Source: Lewinellaceae bacterium (GTDB lineage Bacteria > Bacteroidota > Bacteroidia > Chitinophagales > Saprospiraceae). From it: a DNA stretch of 64,000 bases. The stretch spans positions 186,001 to 250,000 of the forward strand of contig JACJXZ010000007.1 in assembly GCA_020636375.1 (NCBI GenBank), in the 5' to 3' direction. The stretch's first letter is position 1, and each line of letters opens with the position of its first letter. The position numbers were made by a program, and so were the translations under genes. Shown here one piece after another: positions 51,846 through 61,277 of this stretch. The notes under the pieces are model-generated. The model did no database searches. It was given only the letters and a program-made list of their open reading frames with translations, and had not been told where the DNA came from.

Positions 51846-51954
51846 GAACTTTGAGTCTTTCTTTCCCAATTAATGCTGCTTTGTTACTTTAGAAAATAAA
51901 CCGCAGAGGTACTGTCTTTCTCTTCGGCAATCCGCGGCTCCTGCGTTTTTTTAA

Positions 51955-52105
51955 CCGCAGGGGGCGCAGGGAGCCGCAGAGGAAGAGCCGCATAATAAGA
52001 TGCTGCTTGCGCAGCGCAGCTGCAATACTTTTCTCTGCGGCCCCCTGCCTGCAAGGCCGCGCCTCGCGGCAGGCAGGTCTGCGTTCCCTGCGGTTTTACA
52101 AACAT
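51955..52105. repeat. CCGCAGGG-type dispersed inverted repeat, copy 2
   Basis: CCGCAGGGGGCGCAGGGAGC on the left, GGCAGGCAGGTCTGCGTTCCC and TGCGGTTTTACAAACATA on the right, and the core CTGCTTGCGCAGCGCAGCTGCAATAC. Inverse of the copy at 19546-19760. Confidence 0.7.
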
Positions 52106-52435
52106 ACGGGCCTGTGCGGCGAAGGCCGCCCCTGGCTCACTGGCACAAAATGAAACAGCTTCTAAATTTAACACTGCCAGGTTGGCAAAATAAGCTCAAA
52201 ACTATTATCTTACCCAGGTTAACGCGCATTTATTCACCTCTAAATATCCTGAAGACTATGAAGAAAGTCCATCAACGCGTTTGGGCAGCGCTGCGGAAAG
52301 CCCGTAGCTGCCTTTCTGAAGGCTTACACACCACACACACACGCATTTGCCCGCCGGACCGACAGCTATCGGGTTGGCGAAGGGGGATACATCTACCCGG
52401 CGAAATTAACCCGCCTTCTTGCCTTTTGCCTGCTC

Positions 52436-53749
52436 ATGGCCTTTTTATTTCCCGCCTGCCAGAAAGACGGCCTTCCCGGCCCGGCCGCCCAATCCGTTGA
52501 AGGGGCGGCGACAAACCAGAACCTCCTGGAGTTGCGGTCAGACGAAGAGCCCACGCCTACGATACTGGGCGGCCCAAGAGCCAACCCTTACACGGCAGCC
52601 GTGATGGCTCAGGCATGGAACAACCTGTACGGAGAAAACTATGCCTACGACAGCCTGAAAACAGTGCTGACCGACGACGAGGGCTGCTGGCGCATCGACC
52701 ACGTCGAAGCGGGCAAGGCTTATATGTGGGTGAAGTTCAAAGGGCCGAGGGCCTCCCTGCGGGGCTTCGTGGGCAATACGGTGCAAATATGGCGCCTGTT
52801 CGTGGATATCGTAGACTTCGCCGGGCAAATGGGGGGCGGAACCTACAACAACATTTCCATTGCCTACAACCGCTGGGTAAACCAGGGCTCGGCTGCCCAC
52901 CGCTACTGGTCGGCGGCGACAGTGAACAACGGCATCCATGAATTTTTTGATGAGGCGGCGGCGGACGGCATCAACACCCCGTTCCTGCACAACGACAAGC
53001 CGCTCGACGTGTTCCTGGCGGGCAACCGGGGCGATGGCTTCGCCCTAATGCCGCACGCCATGGGCCCGGTGCGGGTGGCGACGGTAGTAGCCGGCGGGCT
53101 GGAGATCGGCGATTTATTGTTTGGAGGAGTGAACATCCCGGGATGGCAATTGGCCGCTCTAAGTTACGCCCTTTTCCCGGATTTGATGATCGGGTGCAAT
53201 CCTAACCCTCGTGAATCAGATGAATTGCGGGAAACGGTTTACCACGAATGTGCCCACGCCTCCCACTTCGGGCAGGTGGGGCCGGATTACTGGATGGCGC
53301 TGGTGCTGGCGGAAATCGCAGCGGGCGGCTGGGGGGATGCGAACAGCCTGGATGCGGGGAGGATCGCGGTGTGTGAGTCGTGGGCGGAGTATATTGGAGA
53401 TAGCTATAATCATAGAAGGTATGGTGGAAACACAAGCGTACTGCCTGTTGGAACAACCTGGGAGATAGAATTAGAGCAAACCAGAAATGATGTCCCCGGC
53501 CACGTCCCGATCGGCCTTCATCTGGATTTGATCGACCCGGCTGTCGGCATAGAACCCTTTTTGGCTTGCGAAGACAGCGCCCCCGCATCTTGTGGGCCGA
53601 TCCTTGATAACGTAACAGGTTTTACAAATGCACAACTGTTTTCTGTACTGGATGAAAATACAGCCACTCCTGAAGATTATCGCGTCCGGATCATTAATGA
53701 GCTGTTGGGCAACCCCGTCCAAATAAACGGCCTTTTTAATAGTTATTGA
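52436..53749 (+). CDS. Lipoprotein with HExxH metallopeptidase-like motif
   Basis: 437 codons from the only in-frame ATG, but the true start is probably further upstream: the frame is open and encodes KLTRLLAFCLL just before MAFLFPACQKDG, together a normal lipoprotein signal. That region contains a palindrome (CCGACAGCTATCGGG, 52358), so the 5' end may be disrupted. The mature part has a short carboxypeptidase-regulatory-like unit (LTDDEGCWRIDHVEAGKAYMWVKF) and an unrecognised domain with YHECAHASHF, a HExxH zinc motif, and ESWAEYIGDSYNH downstream as a possible third ligand. Possible secreted gluzincin peptidase; no family named. It forms a pair with the next lipoprotein gene. Confidence 0.7.
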   Translation: MAFLFPACQKDGLPGPAAQSVEGAATNQNLLELRSDEEPTPTILGGPRANPYTAAVMAQAWNNLYGENYAYDSLKTVLTDDEGCWRIDHVEAGKAYMWVKFKGPRASLRGFVGNTVQIWRLFVDIVDFAGQMGGGTYNNISIAYNRWVNQGSAAHRYWSAATVNNGIHEFFDEAAADGINTPFLHNDKPLDVFLAGNRGDGFALMPHAMGPVRVATVVAGGLEIGDLLFGGVNIPGWQLAALSYALFPDLMIGCNPNPRESDELRETVYHECAHASHFGQVGPDYWMALVLAEIAAGGWGDANSLDAGRIAVCESWAEYIGDSYNHRRYGGNTSVLPVGTTWEIELEQTRNDVPGHVPIGLHLDLIDPAVGIEPFLACEDSAPASCGPILDNVTGFTNAQLFSVLDENTATPEDYRVRIINELLGNPVQINGLFNSY

Positions 53750-53810
53750 CCTCTAAGATAGCTGCTTCCTGGTTTCCAGGGAGCAGCCTTCATATTTAAA
53801 AATCCTTTTT

Positions 53811-54470
53811 ATGAAATACAGCATCCCTGCATTTTTGCTTTTATTCGCTCTTTTCTCCTGCATAAGAAAAGAATGCAAAATTCCTGGCGGGTACGAGTTT
53901 GACATCCCGGCTACGTTGACGCCCGCCCTCGATACTTTCAGAGTGGGAGATACCATCTCAGTATCTTCGGCGTTCGGAGAAATGGTGCGCGAAGTAAAAA
54001 CCGATAAAGCGTATCTTTTGGAAAACTTCTTTTTTTATCCTGCTACTTCCTTACTCAGGATCGATACTTTTCCTGCTAAGAACAGCAGCCTGCTGGATTT
54101 TGAAATATTAATCGATACAACCTCTAATTATAGAGTCAATGGATTTTCCGATGGGACGGTTCATTTGAGAGGGCAATATTCTTATGAAGAAGGGAGGTAT
54201 TTCCTGGAATATAAGTTGATCCCGCAAAGGAGCGGGTTATTTGTACTCAGCCAGGCCTGTGCGTTACAGTCCCAGGGGGAAAACCAGGATTTTCCGGAAA
54301 AGTGCAATAATGTTGGCTCTTCTGCCCGAGTCACTCTTAATGGTGGAGCAGATAACAACGTCGAGTTCTTACGCAATAGCCCCGACCCCCACTACAGCGA
54401 ATGGATTTTGGCCCGGCCGGAAGATCGCTTCCACAGGGGGGGCGGCTATTGTTTTTATGTGGTGGAGTGA
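53811..54470 (+). CDS. Lipoprotein of unknown function
   Basis: 219 residues. Signal peptide with lipobox (MKYSIPAFLLLFALFSC). The mature part is beta-rich with Cys residues (CKIPGGYEFDIPATLTPALDTFRVGDTISVSS, CALQSQGENQDFPEKC). No family recognised. 61 bp after the metallopeptidase-like lipoprotein, probably co-transcribed. Confidence 0.8.
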   Translation: MKYSIPAFLLLFALFSCIRKECKIPGGYEFDIPATLTPALDTFRVGDTISVSSAFGEMVREVKTDKAYLLENFFFYPATSLLRIDTFPAKNSSLLDFEILIDTTSNYRVNGFSDGTVHLRGQYSYEEGRYFLEYKLIPQRSGLFVLSQACALQSQGENQDFPEKCNNVGSSARVTLNGGADNNVEFLRNSPDPHYSEWILARPEDRFHRGGGYCFYVVE

Positions 54471-54480
54471 GGGGAACTGC

Positions 54481-54533
54481 CCAGGTTTAAGAACCTTTCC
54501 CAGCGGGAAACCAGGCAAGGTTCTCAAACCTGG
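54481..54533. terminator. 17-bp hairpin CCAGGTTTAAGAACCTT / AAGGTTCTCAAACCTGG
   Basis: One mismatch in 17 bp, loop of 19 nt, between the lipoprotein gene and the caspase-TPR promoter. A half copy, CCCAGGTTTAAGAACTTTGA, is at the end of pnuC (51836). Terminator or dispersed hairpin. Confidence 0.55.
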
Positions 54534-54544
54534 CCGGGATTTCC

Positions 54545-54552
54545 TATTTTTG
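54545..54552 (+). promoter_or_regulatory. -7 box TATTTTTG of the caspase-TPR gene
   Basis: Fits TAnnTTTG; ATG 54581 lies 28 bp downstream. Confidence 0.55.
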
Positions 54553-54580
54553 GGGAAAGTATGCCGGTTCCTAATTTCCT

Positions 54581-57094
54581 ATGCAAAAACTGCTCCCCAT
54601 CTTCCTGTTGCTTTCCGCGATGGCCGCCCGGGCCCAGAACCTGGTTTTCCAGCCAGAGGGTGCCCGCCGTACCCTGGCGGTGGTGGTGGGCATTTCCGAA
54701 TATCAGGATGAAGGGATTAAAGACCTGAGCTATGCCCACCGCGACGCCGAGCTTTTTGTGGAATTCCTGCAGTCGCCCTCCGGAGGGGAGCTGCGCGATT
54801 CGGAAATCCGCCTCCTGGCCAACGGGCGGGCCACGCTGGCGCGGATACAATCGGCCCTGGAGTGGCTGCTGAAAAAAGCCCGGCAAGGCGACCAGGCCAT
54901 CATTTATTTCGCTGGCCACGGAGATGTGGAAACCAGGAACGAAGAAGAAAAAGGCTACCTGCTGGCCTACGACACGCCTTACAACAACTATCGGCTGAAT
55001 GCCCTGGCCCTGGACTATCTCAACGAACACATCGTCAGCGGGCTGACCCGCAAAGGGGCGAAGGCGATCGTCATTACCGACGCCTGCCACTCCGGCAAGC
55101 TCGCCGGGGAGCAGGCCCGCGGCCGGGAAGCTACGGCCCTGGAGCTGGCCCGGCAGTTTGCCAACGAGGTCAAGATCATGTCCTGCCAGCCCTATGAGCT
55201 ATCGCAGGAAGGTGGATCCTGGGGCGGCGGCCGCGGCGTGTTTTCCTACTACCTCATCGTCGGCCTGAAGGGGCTGGCCGACAAGGACCGCAACCGGGAG
55301 GTGGACCTCTACGAGCTGGAGGACTTCCTGCAGGACAGCGTCCGGCGGCAGACCGGCAAGGCCCAGCACCCGGATATTTTCGGCGGGCTGAAACAGGAAT
55401 CCCTTTTCTGGGTGGACGAGGCTACCATGGAGGCGCTGAAAAGCACCGAGGGGGTGCAGATCGAACGCAACTTCGAGCAGGATGTCCTGCTCCGGCTGTC
55501 GACAAAGCAAGGCTATAACAATTATGCCGCTTTCCTGGATGCCCTGGAAAAAGGCCGGCTGATCCGACCGGAAAACCGGTCGGCGGCTTATTATTACAAT
55601 AAGCTGTACGCCGACACCACCTTCATCCCGCTGCGGGGCATCATTGACGAGCGCTTTACCGACGCGCTGATGGATTCCGTGCAGCAGGCCATTAATGCCT
55701 ACCTGCGGACCGACCCCGGCGAACTGGCGCAGCGGGCGTTGTACGATGAAAAGTACGGCCGTTTCCCCGAATACCTCAAAACCGCCGCAGGCATACTGGG
55801 CCCGCAGGACCCCCGCTACCGCCCCACGCTGGCCCGGCAGTATTACTTCGAGGGGCTGGTGCTGCGCCTGGAAGCGGAGCAGCGCGGCGGCAGCGACTCC
55901 CTCTACCGGCTCGCCCTGGAAAAACAGGAAAAGGCGCTGGAACTGGAGGGCCGCGCCGCCTACATCCACAACGAGCTGGGCGTGCTGCTGCCGGAGCTGG
56001 GCCAAACTGAAGAGGGGATGGAACATTTGCGCAAAGCCGTAGAAATCTCTCCCACCTGGGCCATCCCGCACAACAACCTGGCCGTGGAATACAAACGGGC
56101 AGGCAGGCTGGAGGACGCAAAAGACAGCTACCGGAAAGCCATCGAATACAAGCCCGACTTCGCTTCCGCCTACAGCAACCTCGGCAACCTGCTGTCCGAA
56201 CAGGAACGCTATGACTCCGCCGAGCTGATGTACCGCCGGGGCATCGAACTGGGGCCGGCCTACCGCGACAACTACTTCAACCTGGGGCTGCTGCTGAGCG
56301 GCGCCGAAGAAGCGGAAAAAAAGGCCGAGGCCAAGGCCCTGTTTCAGAAAGCCCTTCAACTGGACGCCGCCGACCCCGGCGCTTATTTCGAACTGGGTAA
56401 CCTGTACGATGCCCTGGGGCAGCCCGACTCGGCGGAGATCATGTATCTCAAAGCCATTGAAACCCAGCCGGGCTACGTATCGGCCTACCTGAACCTGGGG
56501 TTATTCTATTTCAACCAGGGACAGGTGGAAGACTCGGAAAAAATGCTGCTCGAAGCCATCCGGTATGCCCCGGACAATGCGGAGGCCATCCGGTACCTGG
56601 GCATCCTGTATTATTTTCAGGACCGGCCGGAGGACGCAGAAGCGCAATTTCTCGGCGCCATCCGGGCGGACTCGTCCTTTGCGCCGGCCTATGTGAGCCT
56701 GGGGTTCCTGTACGGGCAGTCAGGGCAATGGGATAAAACGGCAGCCCTGCTCCGGGCTGCGCCCCTGGATACGGCCACCCTGATCGGAATCTACTACGAG
56801 ATCGGTTCTACGGCCTACCAGTCGGAACTGTACGATCTGGCCCTCGCCGCTTTCCAATCGGCGGCAGCCCTTGACCCGGCGGACCCCTGGGCGTCCTATC
56901 TGATGTGCACCATCCACGTGCTGGCCGGCAGGCCAGACGAAGCACTGGACATGCTGGAGGAAACCCTGGAAAAGGCTCAGGCTGCCGGGCAGGATTACTA
57001 CGAACAGGTTGCCGGCGACGCCGACCTGGAGCCCTTGCGCGCCGACGGCCGGTATCAGGAGCTCATGAAGCGGTATTTTCCCGGGCGGGAATAA
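54581..57094 (+). CDS. Exported caspase-like (C14) protein with TPR array
   Basis: 837 residues. Signal peptide MQKLLPIFLLLSAMAARA. The caspase-like domain (about 27-270) begins RRTLAVVVGISEYQ and has catalytic His113 (YFAGHGD) and Cys169 (TDACHSGK), then SYYLIVGLKGLADKDRNREVDLYELEDF. A helical region (about 290-410) and a TPR array of some ten units follow (about 420-830; for example YIHNELGVLLPELGQTEEGMEHLRKAVEISP and SAYSNLGNLLSEQERYDSAELMYRRGIEL). The enzyme would act outside the cytoplasm, unlike classical conflict caspases. First of three exported genes: caspase-TPR, caspase, TPR. Confidence 0.92.
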   Translation: MQKLLPIFLLLSAMAARAQNLVFQPEGARRTLAVVVGISEYQDEGIKDLSYAHRDAELFVEFLQSPSGGELRDSEIRLLANGRATLARIQSALEWLLKKARQGDQAIIYFAGHGDVETRNEEEKGYLLAYDTPYNNYRLNALALDYLNEHIVSGLTRKGAKAIVITDACHSGKLAGEQARGREATALELARQFANEVKIMSCQPYELSQEGGSWGGGRGVFSYYLIVGLKGLADKDRNREVDLYELEDFLQDSVRRQTGKAQHPDIFGGLKQESLFWVDEATMEALKSTEGVQIERNFEQDVLLRLSTKQGYNNYAAFLDALEKGRLIRPENRSAAYYYNKLYADTTFIPLRGIIDERFTDALMDSVQQAINAYLRTDPGELAQRALYDEKYGRFPEYLKTAAGILGPQDPRYRPTLARQYYFEGLVLRLEAEQRGGSDSLYRLALEKQEKALELEGRAAYIHNELGVLLPELGQTEEGMEHLRKAVEISPTWAIPHNNLAVEYKRAGRLEDAKDSYRKAIEYKPDFASAYSNLGNLLSEQERYDSAELMYRRGIELGPAYRDNYFNLGLLLSGAEEAEKKAEAKALFQKALQLDAADPGAYFELGNLYDALGQPDSAEIMYLKAIETQPGYVSAYLNLGLFYFNQGQVEDSEKMLLEAIRYAPDNAEAIRYLGILYYFQDRPEDAEAQFLGAIRADSSFAPAYVSLGFLYGQSGQWDKTAALLRAAPLDTATLIGIYYEIGSTAYQSELYDLALAAFQSAAALDPADPWASYLMCTIHVLAGRPDEALDMLEETLEKAQAAGQDYYEQVAGDADLEPLRADGRYQELMKRYFPGRE

Positions 57095-57172
57095 AATGCA
57101 GGGATAAAGGTAACCGAATGCTCGCTTTTCAAATAAATGTTCGGATATTAGTATGCTTCAAAAAAAACAACT

Positions 57173-58180
57173 ATGAAAAACCTGCCACTTTTATTTTTCT
57201 TCCTGTTTAGCCTGCTGGCCGCCCCCGGGTTCCTTTCGGGGCAATCCACCGGGACCCTGCACCTCATCCTCAGCATCGACGAATACAATGAGGACATCCG
57301 GCAGGGGTGTATAGAAGACCGCGATTACCTGTCGTCGGTTTTCGAATGGATCGCCGAGGATGCCGGGATGTATTACGAACCCCATACTGTGGGCTTCAGC
57401 CCTTATGATGTTTACAGCTTTATGGAGGAGTTCACCTGCGGCCCCGACGACGCCGTCATTTTTTTCTACTCCGGGCACGGTTTCCGGGAGGAGGACGACA
57501 ACGTGATCTGGCCGTTTTTATACTACTGTGAAAAAGACGAGCAGGCCGGCGTGAGCGGCAGCCTGGAGGACTGCGGCGTTCCCCTGGATTGGATACACCA
57601 GGTGCTGATCAGCAAACACCCGAGGATGTCCATCACGATTGGCAACAGCTGCAACGAGGTGCCGGGCGACGAGCTGGCCAACGAGCGCGCCCAAAGCCTC
57701 AGAAAGCAGAAACCGGACCAGGATAGCGAGGGTACCCTCTCCCACCTGGAATTGCTGACCCGCTTCAAAGGCCACATCATCGCCTCCGGCGCTTCCCCCG
57801 GGCAGTTTTCCTATACCAACGACGACAACGGCTCTTATTTCGTCAACGGGCTGGTCGACGTGCTGCTCGAAGACCTCTTCATCAGCGAACAGCCCACCTC
57901 CTGGGCGAGCATCTTTAAGAGGGCCAGGGATATCGTCCAGCAGCAAAAGCCGGACCAGCGCCCGCAGTTCCTGATCGTCAAAGACAACAAAAAGCTGCTG
58001 TATTCCGAAGGGAAGGAAAACTTTCAGAACCAGCTTTCCTATGAACAACTGGGCCTGGAAGTGCCGGAGATCGGCGATGACGAATACTTCTATTTCGATG
58101 AGGATACCGAGGAATGGGAATTCGACGATTTTGAGGATGAGGATTATTCCGAGGAATGGGAATCGGATTATGATGAGTGA
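57173..58180 (+). CDS. Exported caspase-like (C14) protein with acidic tail
   Basis: 335 residues. Signal peptide about 1-23 (MKNLPLLFFFLFSLLAAPGFLSG). Caspase-like fold: first strand LHLILSIDEYNEDI, His102 in FFYSGHGF, Cys160 in ITIGNSCNEVPGDE, and IASGASPGQFSY with YFVNGLVDVLLE. The usual DxC is replaced by NSC. The last 50 residues are very acidic (GDDEYFYFDEDTEEWEFDDF), perhaps calcium-binding or inhibitory. It lies 78 bp after the caspase-TPR gene. Confidence 0.85.
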   Translation: MKNLPLLFFFLFSLLAAPGFLSGQSTGTLHLILSIDEYNEDIRQGCIEDRDYLSSVFEWIAEDAGMYYEPHTVGFSPYDVYSFMEEFTCGPDDAVIFFYSGHGFREEDDNVIWPFLYYCEKDEQAGVSGSLEDCGVPLDWIHQVLISKHPRMSITIGNSCNEVPGDELANERAQSLRKQKPDQDSEGTLSHLELLTRFKGHIIASGASPGQFSYTNDDNGSYFVNGLVDVLLEDLFISEQPTSWASIFKRARDIVQQQKPDQRPQFLIVKDNKKLLYSEGKENFQNQLSYEQLGLEVPEIGDDEYFYFDEDTEEWEFDDFEDEDYSEEWESDYDE

Positions 58181-58203
58181 TTGTTGGTTTTTTGTTGTTT
58201 AAA

Positions 58204-58279
58204 AGCGTAAGCGTGTAAAGGTGTAAATGATCGGGGAGTCCCTCTCTTTTACACGCTTACACATTTCCATTTTTACACA
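58204..58279. repeat. GTGTAAA / TTTACAC hairpin repeat, copy 2
   Basis: GCGTAAGCGTGTAAAGGTGTAAA pairs in part with CTTTTACACGCTTACACATT and TTTTTACAC. Same words as at 17340-17474 and 61852-61943, but the conserved TIR of 17340 is not obvious. Confidence 0.7.
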
Positions 58280-58324
58280 AACGGACCCCGGAAATACTAC
58301 TACTTCACCATAAAACTCTTTAAG

Positions 58325-59092
58325 ATGAGATCCACATTGCTTTTATTGATACTGAGCATGTTTCTGCACTTCAGCGCTGAAGCCCAGGGCAGGCCTACTG
58401 CTTCCAACCGTTCGTCGAAGTTTTCCGGCGGCGGCATGGTGATGGTCAAAAAGAAATCCGACCCCAGAGACAAAAAAATGGGGCTGGGCGGGGCCCGGCG
58501 GCCGGAATCCTTTGAGAACAGCGGGGTTGAGGAAGGATTCAATACCCTGGATCAGGGGAACTGGGATGAGGCCATTGACCAGTTGGACGATTACTCGGAT
58601 AGCGACCCCGCCGCCGCTTACGGCCTGGGCGTGGCGTATCACCAGAGCGGAGAAGTGGAAAAGGCCATTGACGTCCTGGAACAAAGCGCCGAAAATACCG
58701 ACGCCCTGTACGAGCTGGGGCTGATCTATGCCGAACAGGGCGAATACGACAAGGCCGAAGAAAAATTCCTGGAGCTGCTCATGCTGGACCCGGAAGATGC
58801 CTTCGCCTGGTACGAGCTGGGATATCTCTATCTGGAAACCGGATACTACGAAGACGCCGCCGAGTGTTTCGATATAGTCCTGCTCATTGAGCCTTCCGAC
58901 CCGGATGCGCCCTATGAGCTGGCCCGCATTTACGCGATCTCCGGCGATGTGGAGAGCGCTTTAGCCGCCCTCGGGCAGGCTTTCCAGAATGGGTTCGACG
59001 ATCTCGGCTTCGTCCTGGAAGATCCCGACCTGGAGGAGGTTCGGATGACGGAGCAGTTCGATCAGCTGGTGGACGATTATTTTCAGGATTAG
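58325..59092 (+). CDS. Exported TPR protein
   Basis: 255 residues. Signal peptide MRSTLLLLILSMFLHFSAEA. A basic linker (MVMVKKKSDPRDKKMG) and then about five TPR-like units (GNWDEAIDQLDDYSDSDPAA, DALYELGLIYAEQGEYDKAEEKFLELLML, AFAWYELGYLYLETGYYEDAAECFDIVLL, APYELARIYAISGDVESALAALGQA). Same orientation as the two caspase genes upstream and probably part of that group as a scaffold; this is inferred from position. Confidence 0.85.
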   Translation: MRSTLLLLILSMFLHFSAEAQGRPTASNRSSKFSGGGMVMVKKKSDPRDKKMGLGGARRPESFENSGVEEGFNTLDQGNWDEAIDQLDDYSDSDPAAAYGLGVAYHQSGEVEKAIDVLEQSAENTDALYELGLIYAEQGEYDKAEEKFLELLMLDPEDAFAWYELGYLYLETGYYEDAAECFDIVLLIEPSDPDAPYELARIYAISGDVESALAALGQAFQNGFDDLGFVLEDPDLEEVRMTEQFDQLVDDYFQD

Positions 59093-59103
59093 TGCTTTCG
59101 GCC

Positions 59104-60282
59104 CTATTTCACCCCTAACTTCCCATCCTCTCCAATAACCAGGCTCGTTTCCGGAAAGTCAGCCCGGGTCAGTTCGATCAGGGTTTGGATAGCCCGGTTC
59201 TGCCGGTCGATCTTCGGGCCGTGGGTTTTCTCCTGATAGGCCGGCGTCACCTGGCCCTCCAGGAAGGCGCCGTCCCTTCCCACGGTTACTGAAACGATGG
59301 GGGCGATGCCCGCCGGGCCGCGCAGGTTGAACCGCCCGTAGGTGCAGAAGTTGCCCAGGCTGTAACAGATCAGGCGGCCCTTGTACAATTCCATGGCCCG
59401 GGTGACATGCGGGCCATGGCCGAAGACGATGTCTGCCCCTGCGTCGACCACTGCGTGGGAAAACTTGTATACATCTCCCCGGTTTTCGCCGTAATAGGTT
59501 TCCGGCCGGCGGGGCACATTCTGGTGGCTGGCGCCTTCCGCCCCACCGTGGAAAGAAACGATGACGATATCGCATTCATCCTCCAGCCGGCTCACGATCT
59601 GCCGGGCCTTGCCCAGGTCGTGGATGCTGCAGGTGCCCCAGTTCGGCGCAAAAGCGCACATGCCGTATTTCACGCCGTTGCGTTCCACGATGGCGTACTC
59701 GTCGGTACCCGCCAGGCCGGCGAAGGCGATGCCTGCTTCCCGGAGCACCGCTTTGGTGCGGTCCCGCCCGGTAGCCCCAAAGTCGCCGGAATGGTTGTTG
59801 GCAATGCTCAGAAAGTCGAAGCCGGCGTCGGCGAAGTGCTGCACATAGCTCTCGGGAGAGCGAAACACATAGCAGGCGGCCGGGTTATTACAGCGCTTGG
59901 GCGTTCCGCCCTTATCCAGGATCGTGCCCTCCAGGTTGCCGAAGGTGATGTCCGCCGATGACAGGATTTCCCGCACGTCGGCCAGCATATCGGTGCCGCC
60001 GTTGGGAGGCAGGTAAGAAGGCGAAGGATAATTCGTGCCCAGCATCATATCCCCGACGCCGATGATGGTGAAGCGTTCCGGATCGGGAGCTACGCGAACC
60101 GCCCGTACCGTATCTTCCGGCGTGGGAAGGGTATCGGCGGGTGCCAGGGTGGCGGCCATGGCGGCATTTGAGGTATTCGCCCCGGCCCGTTCGCCGCAGC
60201 TCAGGAATGAAACGGAAAGTACGATAATGCAGAAAAGGCCACCGAAACGGAAGCCTTTTCCAGAAAGTAGCTTTTTCAGCAT
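59104..60282 (-). CDS. CapA family lipoprotein (metallophosphatase-like)
   Basis: 392 residues. Lipoprotein signal (FCIIVLSVSFLSC). CapA/PgsA domain: FTIIGVGDMMLGTNYP, ADITFGNLEGTI, LSIANNHSGDFGATG, VSFHGGAEG, VDAGADIVFGHGPHVTRAMELYKGRLICYSLGNF. Family members take part in poly-gamma-glutamate capsule synthesis, but no pgsB/C homologues are nearby, so the real substrate is open. 17 bp after the M23 peptidase gene on the same strand. Confidence 0.92.
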   Translation of the reverse strand: MLKKLLSGKGFRFGGLFCIIVLSVSFLSCGERAGANTSNAAMAATLAPADTLPTPEDTVRAVRVAPDPERFTIIGVGDMMLGTNYPSPSYLPPNGGTDMLADVREILSSADITFGNLEGTILDKGGTPKRCNNPAACYVFRSPESYVQHFADAGFDFLSIANNHSGDFGATGRDRTKAVLREAGIAFAGLAGTDEYAIVERNGVKYGMCAFAPNWGTCSIHDLGKARQIVSRLEDECDIVIVSFHGGAEGASHQNVPRRPETYYGENRGDVYKFSHAVVDAGADIVFGHGPHVTRAMELYKGRLICYSLGNFCTYGRFNLRGPAGIAPIVSVTVGRDGAFLEGQVTPAYQEKTHGPKIDRQNRAIQTLIELTRADFPETSLVIGEDGKLGVK

Positions 60283-60299
60283 ATGACTGTATAGATCTT

Positions 60300-61277
60300 T
60301 TAATCGAAAGACTGGTTGGACATCTCGGCGGCGCGGACCAGGTCGTGGTATTCATCGGGCGTCAGGCCGTCCATGCAGTAGTGGATCGGGTTGACCTTAT
60401 TGCCCTTGTAGATCACCTCGTAGTGGCAGTGCGGGGCTGTAGATGTACCCGTACTGCCCACCAGGCCGATCTGCTGGCCGCGCTTTACCTGCTGCCCTTC
60501 CTTTACGCTGATGGATTTCATGTGCGCGTAGGAAGTCTGGTAGCCGAACCCATGGTCGATAACGACCTGGTTGCCGTAGCCGCTGACCCGGTCGGCCTTG
60601 ATGACCTTGCCGGCGCCGGTGGCCTGAATAGGCGTGCCCCGGGGCGCTGTAAAGTCGATGCCGTAGTGCATTTTAGGGACTTTGTAGATGGGGTGGATCC
60701 GCATGCCGAAGCCGGAGAGCAGCTTCACGCTGCGGGGCAGTTTGTCGGAGTTTACCGGCTTGATGGATGGAATGGCGGCCAGCATGTCCTCCTTTTGTTC
60801 TGCCATGCTGACGATCGTGTCCAGCGAACGGGACTGGAGGTCCATCTGGCGCTTCAGTTTGTCCAGGTTTTGGCGCACGTTCACCAGCAGGTCGCCGGTG
60901 CTTAGCTGGCGCAGCCCGGCGTACTGGTCGTGCCCGCCGACGCCCCCTTCCCAGACGCCCTCATCGATGGGGTCCATGCCGAAGACCATCCGGTGGGCGT
61001 AAGCGTCGCGCTCCTGGATTTTGGCCAGGACATCCCGCAGGCGCTCCAGTTCGCCGTTGACTTCGACAAATTGGGATTCCATCAGCTTGATTTCATTCCG
61101 CAGAACCTTCTCCTGAGGGGAAGGTATCCAACGATGTGAAAGAAGCGTGAAAATAAATGCAGTGAAGATCGCTGCACAAACAAAACCCAGGATTCGGGTG
61201 ATTTTCTGGCCGGCGGATTGCTCCACCTTCTCATACCGAAGCGTGTGGGTATTGTAAATAAACTTCTCTTTTCCCAT
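60300..61277 (-). CDS. M23 family metallopeptidase (LytM-type)
   Basis: 325 residues from ATG 61277 (MGKEKFIYNTHTLRYEKVE; the upstream in-frame ATG 61301 is less likely). One TM helix (about 33-52), a coiled-coil region (about 60-180: NEIKLMESQFVEVNGELERLRDVLAKI) and a C-terminal LytM domain with zinc ligands in MHYGIDFTAP (His, Asp), the HMKSISV His and PHCHYEV. Probably a cell-wall hydrolase or divisome activator. Divergent from alaS, a neighbourhood common in Bacteroidota. Confidence 0.94.
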   Translation of the reverse strand: MGKEKFIYNTHTLRYEKVEQSAGQKITRILGFVCAAIFTAFIFTLLSHRWIPSPQEKVLRNEIKLMESQFVEVNGELERLRDVLAKIQERDAYAHRMVFGMDPIDEGVWEGGVGGHDQYAGLRQLSTGDLLVNVRQNLDKLKRQMDLQSRSLDTIVSMAEQKEDMLAAIPSIKPVNSDKLPRSVKLLSGFGMRIHPIYKVPKMHYGIDFTAPRGTPIQATGAGKVIKADRVSGYGNQVVIDHGFGYQTSYAHMKSISVKEGQQVKRGQQIGLVGSTGTSTAPHCHYEVIYKGNKVNPIHYCMDGLTPDEYHDLVRAAEMSNQSFD

